A stretch of DNA of 64,000 nt from Lotus japonicus (Eukaryota; Streptophyta; Magnoliopsida; Fabales; Fabaceae). This document shows, piece by piece, positions 9,519-20,678 of this stretch. The stretch is from assembly GCF_012489685.1 (NCBI RefSeq), contig NC_080041.1, forward strand, positions 21,825,802 through 21,889,801, read 5' to 3'. The notes under the pieces were generated by a model. It had not been told where the DNA came from. It made no database searches and saw only the letters and a list, made by a program, of their open reading frames with translations. The first letter of the stretch is position 1. Every line of letters starts with the position of its first letter. The position numbers and the translations under genes are program-made.

Positions 9519-12402
9519 TGTAAGACCTGGATTTTCAGAACAAGCTAATTTCCGACTCACGCGTAGAATCAGTGTAAGCGTGACAGGAGTTTGATATTTG
9601 AGAAAGATTAATGAAGAAGAAAGTTCAGGAATTGCTTGAGGAATGTTGCGTAGTCATTTTAGGAATTAGAGCGAGTCGTCTGCACACCCGCCTTATGGCA
9701 AGCGTGTCCAGAATTGGCTAATTTCGCTTTAGAGCAACGTTTTAAGTGAGATTTCGAATCCTTGGAAAATTTAAAGATTTTCTTTATTTTTCCTTCGACC
9801 AGCGTTTCATTTCGGAACTCTAGACTGTACGCACGATAGTATTCACTTTTCGGAAGTCCGACGACGCTAATTTCCTTGCTTCGAAACCCTAGATTCGAGC
9901 GATGGATGAAGACTTTTTCTATTCGGGACTTCTAACGAAGTTTCCGTCCGCGTTGCCAGATTTGTTTTGACATTTCCAATCTTTCTTCAGAAGGAAGTTT
10001 TGTCGTCTGAGCATCATAGCAAAAAGTAGTTTAACGGGACAGATTAACTTACACCGCCTTTGGGATTTTAGATATCGTTTTTCCCAAATCATAGATAATT
10101 GTTTTGAGTTCTGGAATTCTGACGCCAGAATCTCTCTTAGAATTCCTCGGTGGACGTGCTGCAAAAATCGGAATCGCGAAATTTTCATTTTCCCGCGATT
10201 TCACCTGCCTATAAATAGCTCGAAAAAGCAAAATCTCTTCATTCTCACCCATTCAAGGCCGCGAGCAAGGAGAGAGGAGGAGAGGAGAAATTTTCGCGAA
10301 AACTTGACCAATCTTCGTGCAGTTCGTCCCTACTTCTAGGTATTGAGGTAACTAGCATGAATCCTACCTCTGTTTACTGTTTCTGTTGCGTTTCTGAAGT
10401 CGTTTCTGTGCTCACAGTTTTGAGCTTTTTCTAAAATTGTCCGATTTCCTTGATTTCTTGGTTGGGTTATGTTCCTTATGTTCCCATGAGTCTAAAACCT
10501 CTGTCAGTAATCGCCGATTGCGATTCAATTGTCCAAGATCTGAAAAATTGATTCAAAACCCCATTAGTCGCACATTTCGAAACTTTATTGTCGAAAAGCT
10601 GTAATCTGACTTCGTGCCTTTAGGATTTGTTGTCACGGATGTCATGAGGATCAATGCTGTCAAATTTGTTTTCCGAACTGATAACTTTGAAGTTTTGAGC
10701 CTTTATTTTGGACCAAAATGCCCCTGGATAGTCGTATTTCGACCCGATTGTCCGAAAATTGTTCCGACAATTTCTTTGCCTTAGTTTTACCCTAAAACTA
10801 CCTTGTGAATTGATTTAGATCGAAGAAAAGTTCGAAAACCCTATTTTCCATAGTGGCCGAAACCTAATTGCTTGGGTACCGTGTCCAAAAATAATTTTTG
10901 GGTCTCTATGACCTGAGCCATTGCGTAGCTCTTTCAATTGTCGAAATTTTGGCGCCGGTTTCGTGTCATTCTGAGTTCTGTAGCTCGAGTTATGCTCGTT
11001 TTAGCGAACGAAGTCTCCGTTGTCAATTTGTGCCTAAATAGGAACTCTGAAGCTTTAGAGGCTTTCTTTACGATTTCGATTAGTATTAGTAGATCGTGTT
11101 GCTCCTAGTGAAGCTTGTGTTGATGATTGTGTTTTCTTTGTTCTAGGTTCGCAATTTCCATGCCCAACTTCTACTCACGAAGGTAAGGGTAACTCGGTTT
11201 TAGAGCGTCTTTGAGTCTTGCATGCTTTTATCGCACTGCCTGCGTTTGAGATGAAGATGTTTATATTGATTGGCAGATGATTATGATTATTATGCTGAAT
11301 TTGGAAAATGTTTTCTAAAGGCTTCGGCCGAGTGAACTTATTGAGACGTGTGTCTCCGTTTTCTGAGAGGCTTCGGCCGTTTACTGGTTTCTGTCGTTAC
11401 TGCTTCCTAGTGGATGGAACATGTGGTTACTTTGGATTGGTCCTTGGTTGGGCTTTGTTGTTGTCTGACTTGGCATATAGGGCTTGAGTCAAGTGGCGAT
11501 GAGGAGGTGTGTCCTATCATTGTCCCATCTTGCGAGATGCTAAGTGGCGATCAGGAGGTGTGTCCTATGATTGTCCCGTCTTGTGTGACGTTAAGTGGCG
11601 ATTAGGAGGTGTGTCCTATGATTGTCCCGTCATGTATGACGTTATAAGTGGCGATGAGGAGGTGTGTCCTATCATTGTCCCGTCTTGAGAGACGATATTG
11701 ATCGATCCATTTTGTTAGCAGCATATAGTTGCATTATAGGGAACTAACACCTGACCCTATGTTGTTGGATTTTCGTATTGGTTTATTGATATCTTATTTG
11801 ATGTTACATTGTTGAGGTTATTATTATCTGAGTCCGATTTATGTTTAAGTTGTTGATATATGAGTTGAGTTATGTTGCTAGTTATTTACCATGCCAGGTA
11901 ATTAAATTCGAACAGCATGATTTTTCTCTTTTATACATGGTAATTGCATGGAGTTAACCCTTTCTATTTGCTACTTGTTGTTTGGGCGCTTAACGCTATT
12001 AGGCGATGGAGATCCTTCCGCCGAGGCATAGCTACTCGAGTTGGAGATCGAGTTGTAAGCGGTGGAGTAGAGATATGAGAAGCAGCTTTGCTTCTCTTCT
12101 TGTGGATTATGTTGGAGTCTCTTTTACTTTATGAGAACTCTGTTATTAAAGTCTTGCTTCCGCCACTGTTAAAGTGCGCATGTTTATTCTGAACCTTACT
12201 TATGGTATTGTAAACTATTATTACTGTATATCGGGAAACAAGTTATCTAAATAAAGTTATGGTATGTTTCCAACCTTTTAGCCGAAGTGTTTAGTTGTTT
12301 TACAGAAAAAAAATTCCCTTGGCTTTTAGGGATTGCAGATTGGTCCTTAGACTTTGTTAGGTTACTAATGTGACTCCTCAGTTGAGAAATTGGGGTGTTA
12401 CA
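9519..12402 (+). repeat. 3' LTR of copy A
   Basis: 2884 bp, beginning TGTAAGACC and ending GTGTTACA, followed by the CTTGT duplication. Differences from the 5' LTR counted by eye are nine single-base changes (for example near 9717, 10108, 10528, 10945, 11317, 11546, 11791, 12073 and 12323) and one A-run length change. Confidence 0.95.
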
Positions 12403-13074
12403 CTTGTGAACCTTAGAACTTAATATAGTTCCCATATTTATGAATGTTAGCTTAGTGAAGAACTTGTGATTGATAGGGTAGTATACCCTACTTATGATGT
12501 GTGTGTGTTAGAAGTTGACCCTTGCTTGTTTGCTTGTTTGATGTTTGTTGTTTGGGGCGCTTAACACCTAGACAACAAGCATGTGTGTGATCAGTCGAGA
12601 TGCGACCCTATATCTACTTGATGTGGACGACGACAAGGCTCGAGACATCGACTGCGCGACTAATGGTTCAGCTATGGGATTGGCAAGAGCAGAGGATGCG
12701 AGACGATATGATGCGAGCGCTGGAGGAGGCCTTGGAAGGCACGCGACCTATGAGTCGGGTATTGAGTGTGATAATTGAGTCTGTACTTGGGGGTGGGCTG
12801 AGTTTGTTTATAGGGTTCGAACCTAACCTAGAGACCTTCTTGTGGTGTTGGCTCGGGGGCGGTCGAACACTAGTTTAATCATTATGTTGTAATTGAAAGA
12901 ATCATTGTACGCTTCCAAAGCTTTTATTAATAAAATGAATTATTCAGTCTATTTCTCATGTTACTACTTTTTATTTGTAAGCAATGTTATTGAAAAGTTT
13001 TATTTCAATGAAAATTTACACACTTTTTTGGAAAAAGGTTACTAAAGTGACCCTCGAGAAATCGGGGCTTTACA
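12403..13074 (+). mobile_element. Downstream part of the outer LTR, copy A
   Basis: Begins with the right CTTGT duplication and resumes the outer LTR sequence interrupted at 1773. It ends GGGGCTTTACA. It includes an AATAAA-type signal in the AT-rich stretch near 12930. The 65- and 92-aa open frames at 12581-12878 overlap each other in different frames and resemble nothing known, so I do not call them genes. Confidence 0.75.
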
Positions 13075-13577
13075 TTGTGGTATCAGAGCTTTGTTTGAGA
13101 AAACCAGAGCTTTGGGTTAGTGGTCCCTAAGAGTTGTGTTCGAGAGAGTTGGGTCGAAATCGTTTGCTAAGATGTTTGCTTGACTTGTGAGATTGTCTGG
13201 AGTATCATTGTCGTGATGCTCAACCCTTGGAGTCCTTAGACTCTGAAGCTTATTGGGTGTTTTGTGGACTGTAAACTTAGATGAGGAACTCGTGAAAGTT
13301 GAAAGATACCTCCACGACACGATCCATCTAACACACAGTTGGCTTAGGCCATTAGCAAGCGACCCTTATGAAGTTCACTATGGCTCAATTGCTGGGACTA
13401 TGACAAGCCAGGACGCTTGGCGAGGGATTGCAAGGCACTAAAGGTAGAAGCAACCTAGAATGATGAATCTCATGGTGGCCAAGGGAACCAAGCTCGATGG
13501 AAGGACGTAACTTTCTTAGTGCGGAAAAGTGGATCGTTATGCCGACACCTGCAGGGAAGGTGCAAAAGTATGCTCTA
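13075..13577 (+). pseudogene. Outer element remnant: primer-binding site, leader and decayed gag zinc knuckle, copy A
   Basis: TGGTATCAGAGC at 13078-13089 is the iMet primer site of the outer element. Near 13390-13431 one frame reads CWDYDKPGRLARDC. This is recognisable as a gag CCHC knuckle in which the second Cys has become Tyr and the His has become Arg. Most of gag and all of pol are missing between here and the next LTR, so this is a large internal deletion or a recombined fragment. Confidence 0.6.
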
Positions 13578-14582
13578 TCCGCGTTGCCAGATTTGTTTCG
13601 ATGTTTCCAATCTTTCTTCAGAACGAAGTTTTGTCGTCTGACCTTCACAGCAAAAAGTAGTTTTTTGGGACAAATTAGCTTACACCGGCTTTTGGATCGT
13701 TTTTCCCAAATGTTAGAGATTTGTTTTGAGTTCTGGAATTCTGTCGCCAGAATCTCTCTTAGAATTCACCGATGAACGTGCTGCAAAAATCGGAATCGCG
13801 AAATTTTCATTTTCCCGCGATTTCACCTTCTATAAATAGTAAAAAAAATCAAAATATCTTCACAATTCCACCATAGAGGCCGCGAGCAAGGGAGAGAAAG
13901 GAGGAAGGAAGAATTTCGCCGAAACTCGACCGATCTTCGAGCTGTTTGTCCCTACTTCAAGGTATCGAGGTAACTTGATTCTTACCTCTGATCATTGTTT
14001 ATACTGCGTTTCTATATCTCTTTCTGTGCTCAAAGTTTCGAGCTTTTCGTAAAACTATCCGTTTTTCTTGATTTTTCGCTTGGGATATCTTCTATACTTG
14101 CCAAGAGCCTAGAACACTCGCCGTTGTTCGCCGATTTTGATCGAGTTGTCAAGGATCTGAAAAACTGATTCAAAACCCTTTTTGTGCACATATCGAAACT
14201 TTAATGTCGAAAGTCGCAATCCGACTTCGTGCTTTAGGATTAGTTGCTACAAATGTCGTTAGGAACATCGCTATCAAATTTGTTTGCCGAAGTTTTAACT
14301 TTGAGTTTTTGAGCTTTTATTTTGGACCAACGCCCTGAATAGCCGTATTTTGACCCGGTTGTTTCTAAATTTTCCGAAAATTTCTTTACCCTAGTTTTAC
14401 CCTAAAACTACCTTGTAATTAATTTAGATCGAAGAAAAGCGCCGGAACCCTTTTCTCCTAAGTGGCCGTGAGCATGTTGTGTGGGGGGGGGAGTTTTTTC
14501 GTTTGCGAAAACTTGTCCTTTCGTACTCGATTGTTGTATTATGAAGCTCGAATGCTTTGTCTATCGTTAATTAGTTGTGTTG
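13578..14582 (+). mobile_element. LTR of a second, diverged related family, copy A, cut by the assembly gap
   Basis: From TCCGCGTTGCCAGATTTG onward the sequence is a clearly diverged relative of the Tekay-like LTR (compare 2202 onward), with a TATAAATAG near 13831. It runs into the Ns at 14583. The same stretch at 24741-25751 differs mainly by homopolymer lengths, and those differences are densest in the last kilobase before the gap. Confidence 0.8.
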
Positions 14583-14682
14583 NNNNNNNNNNNNNNNNNN
14601 NNNNNNNNNNNNNNNNNNNNNNNNNNNNNNNNNNNNNNNNNNNNNNNNNNNNNNNNNNNNNNNNNNNNNNNNNNNNNNNNNN
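14583..14682. other. Assembly gap, 100 Ns
   Basis: Exactly 100 N characters, the usual placeholder for a gap of unknown size between contigs. The 90-aa frame that spans it is an artefact. Confidence 0.99.
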
Positions 14683-15818
14683 TGATTGGCAGATGATTAT
14701 GATTATTATGCTGAATTTGGAAAATGTTTTCTGAAGGCTTCGGCCGAGTGAACTTATTGAGACGTGTGTCTCCGTTTTCTGAGAGGCTTCGGCCGTTTAC
14801 TGGTTTCTGTCGTTACTGCTTCCTAGTGGATGGAACATGTGGTTACTTTGGATTGGTCCTTGGTTGGGCTTTGTTGTTGTCTGACTTGGCATATAGGGCT
14901 TGAGTCAAGTGGCGATGAGGAGGTGTGTCCTATCATTGTCCCATCTTGCGAGATGCTAAGTGACGATCAGGAGGTGTGTCCTATGATTGTCCCGTCTTGT
15001 GTGACGTTAAGTGGCGATTAGGAGGTGTGTCCTATGATTGTCCCGTCATGTATGACGTTATAAGTGGCGATGAGGAGGTGTGTCCTATCATTGTCCCGTC
15101 TTGAGAGACGATATTGATCGATCCATTTTGTTAGCAGCATATAGTTGCATTATAGGGAACTAACACCTGACCCTATGTTGTTGGATTTTCGTATTGGTTT
15201 ATTGATATCTGATTTGATGTTACATTGTTGAGGTTATTATTATCTGAGTCCGATTTATGTTTAAGTTGTTGATATATGAGTTGAGTTATGTTGCTAGTTA
15301 TTTACCATGCCAGGTAATTAAATTCGAACAGCATGATTTTTCTCTTTTATACATGGTAATTGCATGGAGTTAACCCTTTCTATTTGCTACTTGTTGTTTG
15401 GGCGCTTAACGCTATTAGGCGATGGAGATCCTTCCGCCGAGGCATAGCTACTCGAGTTGGAGATCGAGTTGTAAGCGGTGGAGTAGAGGTATGAGAAGCA
15501 GCTTTGCTTCTCTTCTTGTGGATTATGTTGGAGTCTCTTTTACTTTATGAGAACTCTGTTATTAAAGTCTTGCTTCCGCCACTGTTAAAGTGCGCATGTT
15601 TATTCTGAACCTTACTTATGGTATTGTAAACTATTATTACTGTATATCGGGAAACAAGTTATCTAAATAAAGTTATGGTATGTTTCCAACCTTTTAGCCG
15701 AAGTGTTTAGTTGTTTTACAGAAAAAAAATTCCCTTGGTTTTTAGGGATTGCAGATTGGTCCTTAGACTTTGTTAGGTTACTAATGTGACTCCTCAGTTG
15801 AGAAATTGGGGTGTTACA
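14683..15818 (+). repeat. 5' LTR of copy B, 5'-truncated
   Basis: Corresponds to 3523-4658. It carries all the 5' LTR-specific bases seen in copy A, such as TGACGATCAG near 14961, CTGATTT near 15208 and GAGGTATG near 15487. It ends GTGTTACA. Confidence 0.93.
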
Positions 15819-15822
15819 ATTG

Positions 15823-15834
15823 TGGTATCAGAGC
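15823..15834 (+). other. Primer-binding site, copy B
   Basis: TGGTATCAGAGC four bases after the LTR end, identical to copy A. Confidence 0.9.
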
Positions 15835-16053
15835 TTTGGTCTAGAAAACCAGAGCTTTTGGGTTAGAGTGCCTGCTTAAGATGTTTGAACTCTGAGACCG
15901 ATTGATGGGGTGTCAATCGGAGGAAGAGTGTGCTTGATTACTGTTTATATAGATTATTTTTGAAGGTTATTCGTAAGTGAATAACCTTATGCTAGTTATT
16001 GTTAATTATACATTTGATATAAGTATATACATAGTTAGTTATTATAGAACTTT

Positions 16054-17094
16054 GTGTTGTTCTGGCATGAGTATCTGTTGTGGTCTTTGACTGTTCATGA
16101 GAACAGGAACAGGAGGTTTCCACAACCGATCGAGACTCAAGGTTCAGACAGCATGAATCCGATGGAGCAAGCTATTGCTAATCTGACTGCCCTTATGGCA
16201 CAACAAGTTACTAACACTGCTGCAAGGGAGGAAGCTGAAGCTCAACGTGCTGCTACTGCTGCTTTGGTGGCTGCACAAAACCAAGCTGAAGAGAATGCTC
16301 GCCGTGTTCAGCGGGAGGAACGTGAATTAGCTGCTGCTCAGACCAGGGGTCTGAATGATTTCAAGCGTCAGGATCCGCCGAAGTTCTCTGGGGGCTTCGA
16401 TCCGGAAGAAGCTGACTTATGGCTCCAAGAGTTGGAGAAGATCTTTACCTTCTTGCGTACAACTGCAGAGATGAAAGTTGATTATGCAACCTACCTGCTA
16501 ACGGGTGAAGCTGAGTATTGGTGGCGTGGGGCTAGGGCTATGATGGAGGCTGACCATCAAGCCATCACTTGGGAGTGTTTCCGTGGAGCTTTCTTGGACA
16601 AGTACTTTCCTAGAAGTGCTAGAGCCGCTAAGGAAGCACAATTTCTGAGACTCCGTCAAGGAGGCATGACCGTTGCTGAGTATGCTGCAAAGTTGGAGTC
16701 GTTGGCTAAACACTTCCGTTACTTTAGAGGACAGATTGATGAAGGCTACATGTGTGAGCGATTCATTGAGGGGCTGTGTTATGAGCTGCAGAGGGCGGTG
16801 CAACCGCTAGGACTGAATCGCTACCAAGTGCTGGTGGAGAAGACCAAGGGGATTGAGGCCATTGATAATGCAAGGGGCAAATTCCAAGGTCTGAACAAGC
16901 CTTACCAAGGAAGTGGAGGTCCGGCTAGGACTAACCAAGGAAGAGGTGACAAGGGTAGGCATTTCCAGAAGAAGCCGTATGTTCGTCCTCAGGGTAGGGG
17001 GACAACTTCTGGGTCCTTTTATCCTACTGGTGGAAATGCAATTGCACTAAGAACCCCATCTGGGAATCGGGAGGATGTGACTTGCTTCAGGTGA
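16054..17094 (+). CDS. gag: gag, copy B
   Basis: The predicted 346-residue protein is the same as that of copy A, including the premature end in the first zinc knuckle. The alternative start is at 16153. Only a single T-run difference was noticed between copies in the leader upstream (near 15862). Confidence 0.86.
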   Translation: MLFWHEYLLWSLTVHENRNRRFPQPIETQGSDSMNPMEQAIANLTALMAQQVTNTAAREEAEAQRAATAALVAAQNQAEENARRVQREERELAAAQTRGLNDFKRQDPPKFSGGFDPEEADLWLQELEKIFTFLRTTAEMKVDYATYLLTGEAEYWWRGARAMMEADHQAITWECFRGAFLDKYFPRSARAAKEAQFLRLRQGGMTVAEYAAKLESLAKHFRYFRGQIDEGYMCERFIEGLCYELQRAVQPLGLNRYQVLVEKTKGIEAIDNARGKFQGLNKPYQGSGGPARTNQGRGDKGRHFQKKPYVRPQGRGTTSGSFYPTGGNAIALRTPSGNREDVTCFR

Positions 17095-17294
17095 ACAAAA
17101 AGGGGCACTATGCCAACCACTGTTCTGAGAGTCTTGCGGCGTGTTGGAACTGCAACAAGCCAGGCCACACTGCTGCAGAGTGCAGGATTCCTAAAGTTGA
17201 GGCTGCTGCAAATGTTGCTGGGCTAGAAGGCCTACTGCTGGTGGAAGGGTCTACTCGATCAGTGGAACTGAAGCTGAGGAAGACGATGGTCTGA
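17082..17294 (+). CDS. pol: pol N-terminal fragment, copy B, with an extra frameshift
   Basis: Matches the start of the copy A pol frame through the intact CCHC knuckle. It then loses one G in a run near 17220 (GGG here, GGGG near 6060) and goes out of frame to a stop at 17294. The protease-RT frame resumes downstream. The lesion is absent from copy A and is of the homopolymer type, so a consensus error is the likeliest cause. Confidence 0.8.
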   Translation: MLQVNKKGHYANHCSESLAACWNCNKPGHTAAECRIPKVEAAANVAGLEGLLLVEGSTRSVELKLRKTMV

Positions 17295-17401
17295 TCCGCA
17301 GTACCTGCGAGATTGCGGGTAATTCCCTTATCGCGCTATTTGATTCTGGTGCTACGCATTCATTTATAGATATAGCTTGTGCGGCAAGGTTAAAGCTAGA
17401 A

Positions 17402-19888
17402 GTGTCAAAGCTACCGTTTGACTTGACAGTGTCTACCCCTGCATCTAAGAGTCTAGTAACTAACACTGCATGTCTGGAATGTCCTTGGATGTACCTAGAT
17501 AAGAAGTTTGTAGCAAACTTAATCTGTTTACCTCTCAAGGGATTGGATGTGATCATAGGCATGGATTGGTTGTCCCACCATCATGTTCTTCTTGATTGCG
17601 CCAATAAGGTAGTTATCTTTCCCGATGCTGGACTCGCTGAGTTCCTGAACTCGTACTTTTCAAAGCTTTCTTTGAGGAAAGGAGCTTTGAGTTCTCTCAT
17701 GTCTACAACCGTGGTGGAAGCTAAGGAGAATGGAGTACACGGAATTGCTGTTGTGCAAGATTTCGAGGATGTGTTCCCCGAAGACGTACCTGGAATACCT
17801 CCGGTCAGAGATATGGAGTTCACAATTGATATAGTCCCAGGCACTGGACCTATATCAATCGCACCGTATCGTATGGCACCGGCAGAACTGACTGAGCTGA
17901 AGAGTCAACTCGAAGATTTAACCAAGAAGGGGTTTATCCGACCTAGCGTTTCTCCGTGGGGAGCGCCAGTGCTGCTTGTGAAGAAGAAAGACGGAAGATC
18001 GCGACTTTGTGTGGATTATCGACAGTTGAACAAAGTCACGATAAAGAACCGTTATCCGTTGCCAAGGATTGACGATTTGATGGATCAGTTGAAGGGTGCT
18101 GCTATTTTCTCGAAGATTGACCTGAGATCGGGATATCACCAGATTAGAGTCAAGGATGAGGATATTCAAAAGACGGCGTTTAGGACACGCTATGGGCACT
18201 ATGAGTACTTGGTGATGCCGTTTGGAGTTACGAATGCACCAGCTGTATTCATGGACTACATGAATAGGATCTTTCATCCATTCTTGGATCGCTTCGTTGT
18301 GGTGTTCATCGATGACATCTTGATCTACTCGAGGAATCGTGAAGAACACGAGGAACATCTACGTCAAGTATTACAAGTTCTTCGGGATAAGGTAATGTAT
18401 GCTAACGCGACAAAGTGTGAATTTTGGCTCGAAGAAGTAAAGTTTTTAGGACATGTCATCTCAAAGGAGGGTATTGCTGTGGATCCCAGTAAAGTGGAAG
18501 CGGTACTTGCATGGGAGCGTCCTAAGACTGTGACAGATATAAGGAGTTTCATCGGTTTAGCTGGATATTACCGACGATTCATCGAAGGTTTTGCTAAGAT
18601 TGCAGGACCATTGACGAAACTCACCCGGAAGAACCAACCTTTTGCTTGGACAGAGGATTGTGAACAGAGTTTCCAAGATATGAAGAAGCGTTTGACGACC
18701 GCGCCAGTTCTGACATTACCACAAGAGAAGGAACCCTACGAGGTTTACTGCGATGCTTCGTACCAAGGTTTGGGTTGTGTGTTGATGCAACACCGAAAGG
18801 CTGTGGCTTATTCTTCAAGGCAATTGAAGATACATGAACGGAACTATCCTACGCACGATTTGGAGTTAGCGGCTGTGGTATTTGCGCTCAAGATTTGGAG
18901 GCACTATCTTTATGGGAGCACTTTCACTGTTTTTAGTGATCATAAGAGCTTGAAGTACCTGTTCGATCAGAAGGATCTGAATATGAGACAAAGGCGTTGG
19001 GTGGAATTCATCAAGGACTATGATTTCACTTTGTTGTACCACCCAGGAAAAGCAAATGTTGTAGCAGACGCACTGAGTCGCCAGACAATTCATGTTTCAT
19101 CGTTGATGATTAAGGAATTGGAACTTATCGAGACTTTTCGCGACCTCAGTTTGGGTATGCAAGTGACACCTGGAAAATTGAGCTTTGGGATGGTGACGAT
19201 CACTAGTGATTTTCTGAACGAGATCAAGGTGAAACAACTGTTAGATGAGGAGCTGATCGAGAAACGGAACTTGATCATTTTGGGAAAAGCGCCGGATTTT
19301 GAGGTAGGAACCGACAACATTCTGCGTTGCAAAGGACGTGTCTGCGTACCATTGGACATGGAGTTGAGAAGGATGATTCTTGACGAAGGTCACAAGAGCA
19401 GATTGAGTATTCATCCGGGATCGACAAAGATGTATCAAGATCTAAAGTTGAATTTTTGGTGGCCAGGAATGAAGAAGAATGTAGCAGAGTTTGTGGCGGC
19501 ATGTCTGACATGTCAGAAGGCGAAGATAGAACATCAAAAGCCTGCGGGTATGTTACAGTCACTTGATGTGCCGGAGTGGAAGTGGGACAGTATCTCTATG
19601 GATTTCGTGGTAGCTTTGCCAGCTACGAGGAAGAGATTTGATTCCATTTGGGTCATTGTGGACCGTCTGACGAAGTCAGCACATTTCATACCGGTGAAGA
19701 CCACGTTCAATGTGGAGGCACTTGCAAAAGTGTATGTCGCTGAGATTGTACGACTTCATGGAGTACCATCGAGTATTGTTTCTGACAGAGATCCGAAGTT
19801 TACTTCGCATTTCTGGAAGGCGTTGCACGAGGCGCTTGGGACGAAGTTGAGGTTGAGCTCTGCCTATCACCCTCAGACGGATGGATAG
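17402..19888 (+). CDS. pol: pol central part, copy B: RT, RNase H, N-terminal integrase
   Basis: 828 codons from an internal Met. The open frame extends further upstream and includes the protease DSGA motif near 17345. Its domains match copy [15 protein letters not shown], the HHCC zinc region, SMDFV and SDRDPKF. It ends at the same TAG (19886-19888). Confidence 0.88.
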   Translation: MSKLPFDLTVSTPASKSLVTNTACLECPWMYLDKKFVANLICLPLKGLDVIIGMDWLSHHHVLLDCANKVVIFPDAGLAEFLNSYFSKLSLRKGALSSLMSTTVVEAKENGVHGIAVVQDFEDVFPEDVPGIPPVRDMEFTIDIVPGTGPISIAPYRMAPAELTELKSQLEDLTKKGFIRPSVSPWGAPVLLVKKKDGRSRLCVDYRQLNKVTIKNRYPLPRIDDLMDQLKGAAIFSKIDLRSGYHQIRVKDEDIQKTAFRTRYGHYEYLVMPFGVTNAPAVFMDYMNRIFHPFLDRFVVVFIDDILIYSRNREEHEEHLRQVLQVLRDKVMYANATKCEFWLEEVKFLGHVISKEGIAVDPSKVEAVLAWERPKTVTDIRSFIGLAGYYRRFIEGFAKIAGPLTKLTRKNQPFAWTEDCEQSFQDMKKRLTTAPVLTLPQEKEPYEVYCDASYQGLGCVLMQHRKAVAYSSRQLKIHERNYPTHDLELAAVVFALKIWRHYLYGSTFTVFSDHKSLKYLFDQKDLNMRQRRWVEFIKDYDFTLLYHPGKANVVADALSRQTIHVSSLMIKELELIETFRDLSLGMQVTPGKLSFGMVTITSDFLNEIKVKQLLDEELIEKRNLIILGKAPDFEVGTDNILRCKGRVCVPLDMELRRMILDEGHKSRLSIHPGSTKMYQDLKLNFWWPGMKKNVAEFVAACLTCQKAKIEHQKPAGMLQSLDVPEWKWDSISMDFVVALPATRKRFDSIWVIVDRLTKSAHFIPVKTTFNVEALAKVYVAEIVRLHGVPSSIVSDRDPKFTSHFWKALHEALGTKLRLSSAYHPQTDG

Positions 19889-19909
19889 ACAGAGAGGACA
19901 ATACAGTCA

Positions 19910-20641
19910 TTGGAAGACTTGCTGCGAGCCTGTGTTCTGGATAGTCAAGAAAGCTGGGATGAGCTGTTGCCGTTGATCGAGTTTACTTATAACAACAGTT
20001 TTCATGCTAGTACTGGAATGGCACCTTATGAGGCTTTGTATGGGAGGAGATGTAGAACTCCTTTATGTTGGTTTCAAGATGGCGAACATCTTCTCGTTGG
20101 ACCTGAATTAGTACAACAAACTACTGAGAAAGTGAAGCAAATACAAGAGAAGATGAGGACGTCACAGAGTCGACAGAAGAGTTATGCTGACACACGACGG
20201 AGAGAGTTAGAGTTTGAGGCGGGAGACCATGTGTTTCTTCGCGTGACACCAACTACCGGAGTGGGAAGAGCGATAAAGTCGAGGAAGCTGACACCGAAGT
20301 TCATTGGACCGTATCAGATTATCGAGCGAGTCGGTAAAGTAGCTTATCGGATTGCGTTGCCACCTTTTCTTTCTAAGATTCATGATGTGCTACACGTGTC
20401 ACAATTGAGGAAGTATATTCCTGATCCCTCTCAGATCATCAAGGAAGATGATATTCAGCTTAGAGACAACTTATCTTTTGAAGTGGAACCAATGAGGATT
20501 GAGGAACGTAGGATCAAGCAGTTGAGGAACAAGCAGGTTCCTCTGGTAAAAGTGATTTGGAACCAAGTCACGGGCGATGCTACTTGGGAACTAGAAGAGA
20601 GGATGAAGGAACAGTATCCGGAACTCTTCACTGAGCCTTAA
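19910..20641 (+). CDS. pol: pol C-terminal part, copy B
   Basis: The 243-residue frame is the same as at 8750-9481: integrase end, GPY/F-like segment and chromodomain-like tail, separated from the preceding frame by the amber codon only. Confidence 0.86.
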   Translation: MEDLLRACVLDSQESWDELLPLIEFTYNNSFHASTGMAPYEALYGRRCRTPLCWFQDGEHLLVGPELVQQTTEKVKQIQEKMRTSQSRQKSYADTRRRELEFEAGDHVFLRVTPTTGVGRAIKSRKLTPKFIGPYQIIERVGKVAYRIALPPFLSKIHDVLHVSQLRKYIPDPSQIIKEDDIQLRDNLSFEVEPMRIEERRIKQLRNKQVPLVKVIWNQVTGDATWELEERMKEQYPELFTEP

Positions 20642-20678
20642 GTTTCGAGGACGAAACTTTCTTTTTGGGGGGTAGTAT

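Larger units (their letters stand above)
1774..12402 (+). mobile_element. Complete Ty3/gypsy LTR retrotransposon, Tekay-like chromovirus, copy A
   Basis: The order is 5' LTR (2885 bp), iMet primer-binding site, gag, protease, reverse transcriptase, RNase H, integrase with a chromodomain-like tail, purine-rich tract, 3' LTR (2884 bp). It is flanked by CTTGT on both sides. The long LTRs, the iMet site and the C-terminal motif VPLVKVIW...ATWE fit the Tekay/Del clade of chromoviruses. By eye the LTRs differ at about nine substitutions and one indel, so the insertion is young. The coding part carries one frameshift and one nonsense codon, so this copy should not encode a working polyprotein. The same element appears again after the assembly gap. 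Confidence 0.93.

Noticed and set aside
12581..12878. Two overlapping plus-strand frames (65 and 92 aa), also at 23742
   Set aside because: Within LTR sequence, mutually out of frame, with no recognisable content.
14462..14734. 90-aa frame running through the Ns
   Set aside because: Created by joining unrelated sequence across an assembly gap.
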